Part shown: piece after piece, positions 14,601 to 26,884 of the stretch
How the letters are laid out: each line of letters opens with the position of its first letter
How positions within the stretch are numbered: the stretch's first letter is position 1
Assembly (NCBI GenBank): GCA_022747635.1
Contig: JAKTNV010000001.1
Coordinates: 42,059,072-42,123,071 of the forward strand
DNA: 64,000 nt
Source: Hetaerina americana
Lineage: Eukaryota; Arthropoda; Insecta; Odonata; Calopterygidae
Reading direction: 5' to 3'
Program-made: the position numbers and the translations under genes
Notes under the pieces: generated by a model
What the model was told of the DNA's origin: nothing
Database searches by the model: none
The model's input: the letters and a program-made list of their open reading frames with translations, nothing else

Positions 14601-17600
14601 TGCTCATTTAATGAGGTTCTACTGCACATGCAGTATCAAGTCTTTCCAAAAGATGAAAAAAAATTGATGCCAGACCCCGAGCATGAACTTAGTATCAGGT
14701 AGAAAATGAACAAGCCAGAAAAAGGCACATATGCCTGGAAATAATGATCAAGCAGGATGTGACAGAGTTAAGTTAGTTTTCCCTTAAAATAAAGATAGAA
14801 CGTTATGTTTTCCATGTTCACATGAATGCTAAATCACTCGTAGGATCATATTACCACTGTTAAGCCTTGCAAATACAAACTTATTGCACATGAAAATCAT
14901 ATGGCAATACACAGTCCCATGAGGATTACTTGCTAGAACAAGATTATCATCACATGTTGTACTTATTATATCAGTATTCCACTGTACTTAGGATCTCCCA
15001 TGTGTAGTGAGGAGATTTGGACACTATGAGCTTGTGCTTAAGTGAGGAGGTTGGAAGGATATTAGCTCTACCTGCTTTCAGACAAAATTTGCATATCTAT
15101 GCGAATTGACAATAACAAGATTTATTCACTACTTATTTATAACAAGACTAATTGGGAAGGGTTTAAGTAGACAACATCAAAATATTATCAAATATTTCTT
15201 TTAAAAAGATATGACTGATAATACTTCAACATTAAATTGAAAGCTAATTAATACTTTCTCAGCATTGATAGCTATTTCCAATCAAGGAGTAGATATTAAA
15301 TTTGGCCTAACAATAGTCTAAAATATCAGGGCTGTCCAGAAAGTAATCCTCCATCCAGATATAAAAAACACTGGAATAGATACAGAAATTTTATTATTTA
15401 CATCTCAAAACTGTGCATCTCTACTATATTTTCCACATACCCAATAAACAGATCTCTTAGTATTTGCCATATCTCTGGACTAGTTTAGCAATTCCCTCTG
15501 CATAAAATTTTGCCACAATAGATTGCAGCCAACTGATGACGGCACTTAGAGTTCCTCGTCAAGACAAGCATAAAACTTTTGGTAGCCCAACATTTTAGTC
15601 AGGATTCCATGCAATAGACTCCTAGAAATCTGTGGAAAACTTTATAGAGAACTAAGACGTCACAAATGCCAACTTTGATGCACTTTTTTGTCAAATTTCT
15701 GGAGCAGTTTATTGTTCACCACAGACAGATGGCCAGTTCTTGGACATCATGGACATTTGTCCATTCCCTCTTAAACAAACAACATCACTGATATATAACA
15801 CTGTCACTCATCACTTGGTGAACAGCACAAATTTCTTGATGAATGACGGCAGCTTTGAAGTTTATTGCCAGTAAAAATCTTATCACTAATCGCATTTTAC
15901 ATTTGGTGTGATTTCCAATTGTATTGTTCATTTTCGCTCGCTACAATAAGCAAACAATAAGCTGTGCAGCCTTCCAAACACTGCAGCTCGAGGCATACTG
16001 CCCTGGTGTGTGTATCAATAGAGCAAACATTTGGCTCTCCCACTACTTTGATTACTACATGCAAATGGAGGTTACTCTCTGGACAGCCCTCATATTTTGC
16101 CCTTGCTCAGTACACTCACCCGAGGCAATTTTCTGGGCTTCTAGTCTCGTAATCTATCTGAATGCTTAGTTATTTAATAGACCTTTTTTAATAATGATAG
16201 CTATTTCCAATCAAGGAGTAGAAATTAAATTTAGTCTAACAATAGTCTAAAATATGTTCACTTTGCTGTTGATCAGCATACTCACCCGAGGCAATTTGCT
16301 GGGCTTTTAGTCTGGTCATTCGAGTGAGTGCCTCGGATCCCTCTGAATCAGGTGTGGGTGAAGAAGGTGGTGGTAAGCCATGAATGGTGCCCGAGGTAGG
16401 CACCCCTGACATGGAAGACGATGGCCGTCTCTTCAGATCTTCCATACTGAATGTACGTGGAGTCAAGGAGCCAGTTTTAGATCGTGTAACAATCATAGTT
16501 GCCTTTTTTCGCTTCCTACCAGCAACAGCAAGATCTAGAAATGAATTGATTGAAAAAGAGATAAATTAAGATCATTTATAAATTCTAGTTTCTAAGAATT
16601 CAGTTGAGATTCAGATGCTACTTTTTGTGAATATGAGAAACATGAACATACTGTCAAGATTACCATGACATATTCTGGCATTGTTTCAATGTATGTTTCC
16701 TTTTGATGCCTGAAAAACTTCAATTCCCCATAAAACAATTTACATGGGTAACTGAAGAAAGTAAAGTTCTTCATCTATTCTAAAAATGGTTTTCAATAAT
16801 CTGAAATCAAATGACTGTGTCACTGAGGGCATACTATAAGTCCATTAAAAAGGAACACAATAAGTTGGTGACAAAGACTAAAAGAAACTACAACATACAC
16901 AGCTTAAATTCCTCTAACAATCCTAGAAAATCTGACTGGAACCTCATTAAAAAGACTACTAAGTCCTCAAAATTTCAGATGCCCGGTTTAGATGCTGTTT
17001 CTCATAATTACATTCTTGTTACCAGCCAATATGATATTACCGAACTACTCCATGGAAATTTTCTGAATTCCATAATCAGACTGCCTAATAGTACAAGCCA
17101 CTAACTGAAACCTAATGCACTATTACAGGGTATGCCCCACCATGCTCAAGCAATCTTTCTACATCCTCCAGATAACAAAGAAATTGACAGCATTATTAAA
17201 GAATAAGTAAGAATCACTCAGCTGAATATGATGATTTACCTTACTATTAATAGGAATTGAAAATCCTCCACTAATCCATGTCATTACACATTTAGTCAAT
17301 GAATCTCTATCTTCAGGCATATTCCCTTATAGGCTAAATGCACCCAAAGTCATCCAAATATTTAAAGGAGATGATCTAAAAAACATGAATAACCATAATC
17401 CTCTTTCTAGCTTATCTGTTTTCTCCATGTTACTTGAACAAGTAATGTATAATAGATTATTTTGCTTCTTAAGCTAATTCAATATTCTCTCTGATTCCCA
17501 ATTTGGTTTCATGAAAAAATATCAACTGGAACTGCCATAAATAAATTCATTCACTAAATCTTACTTGAACTTCATAAAAAGAATATAATGTTTTCTAAGA

Positions 17601-20600
17601 CTTTAAAAAAGCCCAGTCGATCAATCAGTATTACTGAGGAAACTTGAGAAAAATGGAATCTCTGGAATAGCCAAACAATGTTTAAAATATTTTTCAACAG
17701 GAATACCACAAGTAGTTACATTGTACTCAGCGGAATCAAAATCATTCAGGAACTCAAATCCCTTGCTGATCGAGAGAGGTGTTCCTTATGGATTTGTACT
17801 GGATACCCTATTTTTCCTTTTGTAAAAAAACCTCTCTAATTATTTTGTCAATTTATACGTATGCAGATGATACAACTCACTTAACCTCCAACAAGAACCT
17901 AATCCATACCATAGCGCAGAAAAACATTGACTCTATGAGTAAATTGTGCAAAGACAATTTGGTTTTTATTAACTATGAGACAACAATATTTATTCAATAT
18001 CATCTCCACAAAAGAAAAATTACAGCATCTCTTTTTTAAAGAATAACTGAGTCATCTATTAGGAGCTCTAGCATAAAAATATTTTTAGGAATACATATTC
18101 ACAAGTCTCTATCCCGGGAAGTCCATGTTGACCAACTCTCCCCTAAAGCTGTCACAAGATGCTAACAACTGAGAAAAATTGTGACCCTGGTTGACACTGC
18201 GTTTGCTCTCTGTCTTTTATCCATTTACTCAAAAGTAGACTGAAATATGGCATTGCCGTGTAGGGGCACTCATATCATTTCATACTCCTCTTCAGACTAC
18301 AAAATTGGGGAGTAAAAATCCTAGGAAAAGTTCTAATGGCAAACAGTTAGAGACCTTACTTACTTACAAAGATTCAACATGCTAACTCTTTCCTGTTTGT
18401 ACATACTATAATCTTTGTGCACCAAAACTAAGTCATATTCACTCTGAAAACCTATGCTGATGCACATAGGTACAGCACAAGAGGTTGTAAAGACTTTAGA
18501 ATAACTGCCCACAACTCATACATGTTTGCTAAGAACCCTTGATTTGCTTGTATGAAATTCTTGAAAGTACTACTGAGAAAATTAAGGGAAATAGATAATT
18601 TTTTGTCACTTAAGTCTAAACTATATCACTTCCTTTGCGATCATCAATGCTATACAGTTGATGAATTCATGTCCCTTTCTCTGAGTAAATGAGTTTCTCC
18701 ATATATAACTATGAAAATACCCTGGTTACTGCTTCCGACTCCTGTATTGGGTTTTTACTCTGTACACTTACTTACATTTTTATTTTGAGATATATGCTGA
18801 CTCTGTAATACCTACTCTGTGCTGTCTGTAAAGAATATGAACAGGCAATGTGATGTCTTCCATACATGTTACAAGCATGTCTCATAGGAGCCAATTAACA
18901 TTATCATAATTATACATATATAATTCTCTATAGATATAATAAAATAATATATTATTTAAAAAATTCCATGTGGAAAAGCAAAGTGTCCTCTTTCATTATT
19001 CTGCCATATTAGTATGGCATATCTTAGTAACCCTAATAAACCTGTTCAAAATGAAATATTGGTATTATGTTTTGGTAACTTTCATTTTTCAGGGCTGTTA
19101 TACAATTTCCCAAATTTCATAAAAAATACTACCTAACCTTTGGGTTATAAATTAGCCTCCATCTACGATTATCTAAACCCTGATGCTGATTCGATTGACA
19201 TGAAACAAAACTGCTTACTGCATACAAAAGATGAATCAACTACTCTAATGAAATGAGAACTAAAGGAGAGGATTGCACAGAAAAGAAATAATTTATACCA
19301 GACTTTATTCTCGTAGTTACGCAGTTACAATGGAACACAAACAAAGTCTCCCTGCTGTGATTCGCCACTTCCACACCCATGTCAAAAAGAACCACCGCAA
19401 GACTCAATGTGTGTTCATTAGGATTTGATGGATGGCCAGAAATAGCATTGGATGATGCAGATTTGGGTATACATTCGTCTGAATGCTAAGAATCAAAATC
19501 TATCATTAACAGACAGTCTAAGATGGGAATTCATATTTTGTCATTTGATCTCCCTCAATGTACTGTTGACTGGGAAAAAATAAGAGTACTCAACGTGCTC
19601 ATGGGTGGGTCACCCTGCCAGAATGGGAAATTTTGGCTTCCGGGCTTTGTTAATAATCCATAAGTACGTGATATATAAAATTTAAATATGTATGTAAGCA
19701 ATTAAATGGATTAAAGTAGAAAAAAAGAGCAAAAATTAAATATTTTTACATCATTAAAATGCCACCAGATACAGATTGCGACACCCTGCTGCCACCAGGG
19801 CATACATAGGAAATTACACACAAGATTGACTGGCATGCAAGCTTCTTGGACAACACTTGAACAGGGCCCCATGGTGGCATCCTTTGAGGGAGGATTTCAC
19901 TTTTGGGAATAGGAAATAGTCTGCTGGTGCCAAGTCAGGACTGTAGGGGTTTGGGGAATTGTGATGCTGTTTTTCGTCAGGTAGTCTGACACCTTGTAGT
20001 AGTTGCCTTTGGTCATCCATCAAGACCTTTGCGAAGAGATTAGCACAGATATTTTGCAACACCAAATTCTCTGTGATAATGATGTACACTGTCATCTAAT
20101 CAATGCCAAAACGATCTGCGATCATGCACACACGTAGCTGATGGTCTGAATTCAGCACTTTGTGCTCACATCAGGAAAAATTTTACCGAGACTTTTTATA
20201 GAAACCTTGTATTTTTTAAACTAAATGATAACAGCAGCAATACCTCCTTCCTACATGTGTAGAAAAAAATCAGCACTCCACAGTTCATACATTACTTTGG
20301 CTAGTATTTTAATAGAAAGATAAAACATTAATGAACATAAATGAAGCATTGAAAATTTACAGATTAACTAAGAAACTACAAAATATTGCTTTAAAAATAA
20401 ATCAGTTTGGAATCCTGATATTTCAAAGTTGTGATTGTTTGGGAACTTGAATTTCAAGATAATGAACATTTACTGTATTCTCAGTACATTATGGCACCAT
20501 TAAGTGCTCAATTACTAACCACTGTCAGCTCATAACACCCCAGGAATTTATGTGTATTCTCTTTAACCTGACTTTACAGCTCTCTCAAAACTGTCAGATT

Positions 20601-23600
20601 TTCAAAAAATTGTCATTTTTTCATGGCCTCATACTAAACAGTGAATATGTGTTTAAAATGCAGCTGTCAATCAGTATTCACCATCTTATCCTCAACATAC
20701 AACAGTGTTTCTCAATTTTCAGCAGTGCACCACATCATTCTCTGGGATTTTATAAAAACATGCAAACATAATTTCTTCACTCAAACAAATTCTTATTAAT
20801 AATACTGTGTTGCATTTGAGAAACTTTATGCTCAATTTTAAACCAAAATTTGACATTTAGCATTAAGAATAGGATAATTCACTTATTTACACAGTTATAT
20901 TATTCCAGAGAATATGAGCTTCCCTGAGCATGGGCCGAGAAACACTGTCATAGAGGTCTGACTATGCTCAAGAGATAAGCTGGCAATGATACCAACTAAG
21001 CAAAAGGCATAAAAGAGCTCACCTCCTTTATCTTGCTCAGAGGCACCACGGCCTTCTTCTCTGTCAGGGGTAGCACCCACAGACGTTTCATTTTCATCAT
21101 TCCCTGACACTGAGAGGAAAGTTTGACAAATATCATAGTTTGGATATAAACAATTTTTGCCAGTATGACTCACTATGACACCAATTAATGAATATGAGAA
21201 TGATAAGGTTCACATGTAATAGAATACAAGATGAAGAATTTTGAGAAAACATGCCAAGAGGGAGAATAGGAACTGAAAATATTCTCTGTAAACAAAAATG
21301 TAATGGGTATGATGCATCAGTCACTGCTTACACTGATAAAGACACCTGTATGTCAGGTGACCTATATGTTTTTCTGTTCTTAGTGTAAACAAAAATCCAT
21401 CATTGGGCAAAACCAATGTAATAGAAATATAATAAACACCCATAAATAATATACTATAAAATCAATTTATGATTTACACACAGTGTACTTAAGAGAGGAA
21501 TTATAGTATTCCTAATCTGGAATAAGATGCAGCACTTCTAAATTGCTGTAATCAGTATAATGAAAATTTTTTAAGTTCGAAAAATATCACAGGTAGATTA
21601 GTCAATGGTTAATTGTCAGTGAAAATGAATAAAAATTACAGAAAAAGAACTAATCGATGAAATATTGCATAATGGAAACTGCCTGAGGAATCAGAAACGT
21701 ACAGTGCACCATCCATAATTAGAACCCTTCTATTATCATGTTCAAATTTCTTTGGGACTTGCCCCTCATGTGTGTTTAGAAGGTATGAAATGACATGTGG
21801 GGGCATTCTTCCATGAGTGAAAACTCAAATTTATCACTGCTACAGATACTCTACTGCAGAAGCAGATTGTGACAGATACCACCACTCAAATGTACTTTGT
21901 AACATACCATGGAAATTTCAATTAGGATCTAGCCTGTGGCGAGACCCATGGTTGCCAGGCTGACTCCATGGTCATGAAACAATAGGAAGGGTTGACCCTA
22001 GGTTGTCATCATTTTCATCATATTATCATAGCACTTAATACAGGTCTCATGGGCATAGAGCTATTCAAAGAAGACTCGATGACCATGAATTAGACATTTA
22101 AACACTTAATGTAACTTTTAACCATAAAACACATTATATAAAATATACTTAACATGTTCCATGCGATAACCTTTTTGATTTTACACCAAATGGTGAGTAA
22201 ACCCTCAGCCCATCGTTAAATTTGTCAGGATAAATTCTTTAAATATCATTGATCAGGCCTCAAAAAAACATCTTTGGGAGGAGAGGATGAAGTGAATAAC
22301 TGGCCGGCCCCAGTGATGGCAGAGTAATGTCCTTGTCTGCCAACCCATGGGTCATGGATTTGATTCCGGCCTGGGTGGGGTTCCCTCCACCTAGGGCTTG
22401 AGAGTTTGTACTTGTGTGTAGTTGTTTTCATTGTCAATAGTCCGACATAAAGGCCAAAAAGTGCTGTTCTCAGACTAATGCTACATATAAATAATTCTGC
22501 TGAGGGTAACATAGATAAAAAAGAGGAGAGAAAGGAATAAAAAAAAGGGAAGTGAGGAAAGTAAGGAACTGAGAGGTAAATAATGAAATGAGAAAGTGAA
22601 GGAAAAAATGGGAAAAGAATAAAACACGAACAGCTATTGGAAAACCAAGCAAACAGAAGCAACACATATTTGGCAACATAGCACACAGTTTCACCAAGCG
22701 CACACAAGTGAGATCATTCAGTGACTGAACTTCAAAGGGCCCCCACCTGCTCTCACTGCATCTCAGTCTCTACGAAGTTACATGCGAAGTTTTCCACAGC
22801 TTCAAATAGCCTGGGTCAGTCCCTGAGTCCCAAAGTTATTCCGAAACAATAATACTACCTTGATCAAAAAGTTCCCGGAATAACCACCGTGTGGCGCTCC
22901 CATCGTTCCGATTTGAGTTCTGTTTTTTTTTGTTAAATTGGTACATCTGTTGTTGATATTCCCTTTAAATCTTAGTGTCATAACTTGACATTTGCAAAAG
23001 TTACGTAGCCAAGAGTACATCTATCTCTGTGTGTGTTGGCGATTTTTTACAATTGCAGAAATGGATTTAAATTTGCAACAACGAACTTGTATTAAATTTT
23101 GCGTAAAAAACGGATTTAGTGGCGCACGGACGTTGGAAATGTTGGAAAAGTGTTTCGGCAACGATTCTCTAAAAAAAACGGTCGTTTACCAGTGGCACGA
23201 GCGGTTCAGAAGTGGTCGTGAGTCAATCGAAGATGATGAACGCAGTGGCAGACCATCGACATCGAAAGTCGGTGAAAAAATTGATAAAGTAAAAGAAATG
23301 TTGGTCAATAACCGCAAATTAACCATCAGAGAAATAGCGGAGGACTTGAACATTGCCTATGGATCCGCCCAAGACATTGTGGTTAATGATTTGGGTTTCC
23401 GTCGTGTAGCATGCCAAAAGACCTCAATTTCATGCAAAAAAGAGACCGTGTTGACGTCGCAAAAGACATGATTTGCGAGGCTGAATCCGATCCCACATTC
23501 ATCAAAAGGATCATTACTGGAGACGAGACGTGGGTTTATGAGTACGACACGCAATCCAGACATCAGGCAAGTGAATGGCGTTCACCAAATGAGCCAAGAC

Positions 23601-26600
23601 CAAAAAAACCACGTCGTTTTCAGTCAAAAAAGAAGGCAATGCTGACGGTTTTCATGGATTACAACGGTGTAGTGCATCATGAATTTTTGCCAGAAGGCCA
23701 GACAGTAAACAAAGAGTATTATTTGGGCGTTATGAGACTTTTGAGTGAAGCAATTCGCCGAAAGAGACCAGAAATGTGGGCAGAAAACTCGTGGATTTTG
23801 CACCATGATAATGCACCGTCGCACAGTGCTATCATTATTCGTAATTTTTTGACGAAAAATGCAACAAATACCATCCAACAGCCACCGAATTCACCTGATT
23901 TGGCTCCCTGTGACTTCTTTCTGTTCAATCGAGTTAAAAAACCATTACGGGGAACGCGTTTTAGCAGCCGAGAGGAAGTAATGGAAAAATCGCAGGAAGC
24001 ACTGATGGACATACCGAAAACCGAATATAAAAAATGTTTCGAGGATTGGATCAAGCGCTGGCATAAGTGTGTTGCAGTCGATGGGGATTACTTTGAAGGG
24101 GACAATATAGATTTAGATGAATAAACTTGTATTTTTAATTTTCTGAATAAATTCCGGGAAATTTTTGATCAAGGTAGTATTCTAAAAATCACACATATCA
24201 CCAAGTTTTTCATGAGAACTCTCATTTTTCAAAACCAGATTTCCTTTCACTTTTTGGCATTTTTCATATAATTAACTATAACCATTTTTTATATTTTTCT
24301 AAAAAGTTCCATTTTGTTGGGAAGTGAATTGCTAAGTTCATGCCATCAACATTAGAATAAGAAAGTCAAGCCTTGACTTTTGGTGAAAATTTGTAAAATG
24401 CCTTTTTAATAAATTTCACTAATTGGATGAAATCATTTAAAAAATGAATTGAATTAAATTAAAAAATTATTCTTTTGAAAATTCCATTAATTTTTTGGGA
24501 TCAGTTTCTCTCGACATAGGTAGGTATCATCCCTCACAAATATGTTATACATATAGGAAGCTGAGAGCAAATAGAAAAAAATGGAAAGGTTAAAGAACTC
24601 TCTTAATTTCCACATGGGTATCAAAAGATCCAGTCTGAAAATACAGCAATAATTGAACCAATCTGGCTGTAATGAGTAATTTTAAAAAATAACCAAATAT
24701 TTTGATTACATTTTACCATGGTATTTCAATACAAGGTTCGTTGCTATGCATGTTATGCATCCTTGTTGTCTAACTATTTTGAAATCTGTGAGGTTACCTG
24801 AATTATTTGGGATTTCATGACTTGTCTCCAAATGCAAAAGGACAGTGTTAGAATCCAAGAGGCTAATCATCTCATTTTATTTGGTTACATTGAGCATCAT
24901 GATGTCTCATTGCGCCATATTTATTATAATAAATGCAGTGGGGTAACGCCCTAACCTGCCATTCCAGAGGTTGCGGGTTCGAATCCCAGCTATGTGGGGT
25001 TTTCCTCAACCTAGGACATGAATACCTGTGACTGCCTTGTGAATGTGTGCTAGGTAGAAAATGGGTCTATGAAGTCGCAACCTTGCCCCAATAATCTCGA
25101 TAAATAAATGTGCACACTTCCTCATATCTTTAGAATGATATTTAGCTAAATTAAAACTATGTTGTTTAAAACCAACATTTGGACAACTCACAGCATATTG
25201 GCACTAAAATTTTTGAAATTAAAATCAACTACTGCTTCCATTAATGAGAATACAATCAAGTCACAAAAATCACACGCAACTATCCTTTGCCCAATTCAAA
25301 ACCTATTTGACCAACGAATTGCAAATACGATAATAATACCAATGATTCCACCAAAGAACTGTTGAAACTGTTGATAATCAAAGAAAATCTGTTGACAGAT
25401 CTGTTCTCAATCTGTTGAAGCACAGCTTTTCACGTAATCAGACCACCACACTATGTTAAAACACTGATTTCCAATAAAATTATCCAAGGTAGAGCACCCC
25501 AACGAAGGTGCCCCAATAATTCTTCAAGGTTTTATAATATACATCTAAGAATTATTGGAGCACCTTCGTTGGGGTGTTCTACCTTGGAATAGTTTTATTG
25601 GAAATCAGTGTTAGAGTGAAAACAGGAGTTAGGTAAAAAAAAGTACTGGAAGAAATACTTAAGTGCAGTACACCAAAAGTCAAGAGAAACACTGCTATGA
25701 ATCACATGGTAAAGTAAATTTTTTTTAAGTTTTTAATCACTTTGGATTGGTACAAAACTTACCTCCAGCGGATGCTGAGGAAGGATCAGATGATGAAGCA
25801 ACATGGGCATCATCATCTCCATCTTCATCTTCCCCAACATCATCCTTCTCTTCTTCATCATCCTCCATTGTCTCACTTTCTCCTCCTTCCTCATCTTGCT
25901 TATGGCCATTGTCCTACGATATAATGGAATAAATATGAAGAAATTAAAATTTTGTAAATGCAATTAAAATAACCAAGGTTACACTGAATGAAATACTTTT
26001 ATAAAATAAATTTAAAATTAAAATAAATTTCTATAAGAATATTAATAAATAGGGACACATGGCACTATAGACAAGCTGACCAGCCCAAACTCTTGAAGTC
26101 CTATAAATCAACACAAAAAGGACACCCCTGAAAATATGGGAAAATGTATTTCTTTTCCTTTTATGCCCTCCTGTCCTTTTTTTCCATGCAGAATTACAAT
26201 TATAGCATAATTTTCATCATATATGATATACAAAGAATTACGGACAATCAATACAATATACAATTATAGACAAACTTTATCATATATATATACCATGGTG
26301 ATATGATCTTCATAATATACAATAGTAGTATATAGTAAACATTTATAAATGGAATACTCATTCCAATCCTGCTAAGCCACATAAACCAAAACAATAACTT
26401 AAAGTAGAGCAATTATAAAGCTACATGCATTGTGTCATGTTTTGTTCCAAGCCCTAATCCATTCTGTATAATAGCCAGTCTTTTATTATCCCTTTCACAG
26501 CATTTACTGACAGTAATATTCTTAAATCTTTAGGTATTTCATTAAAAATTAGAGGTACAGTAACCTCCAATTTTCTTCCGCTTTGATTTGTATGATTTTT

Positions 26601-26818
26601 TTGTTGTATACTTAATATTGTCCCTTTATGGTAATTCCTTTTTATTGAAATCAGGTATTTCATATTTATCATAAAAATAGTTTCCTATTATGAAGGCATA
26701 TCTATACAGCTTATTAACTTGTTCCAGCATGAGGCAAAACAGTGGTGGGGTAAGGTAGGCAGTAATGTGAATAAATATAAATATATATATATATATTTAT
26801 ATATATATATATATATAA

Positions 26819-26884
<66 letters not shown>

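Noticed and set aside
22246..22707. 153-codon minus-strand open frame rich in Phe, Leu and Ser, membrane-like
   Set aside because: It is the reverse of the purine tract and SINE at 22295-22625, which produces hydrophobic codons by composition alone.
25733..25963. Met/Lys-rich open frames over NURF301 exon 9
   Set aside because: They are alternative phases of the acidic exon; the phase set by exons 8 and 10 gives the Asp/Glu-rich reading.
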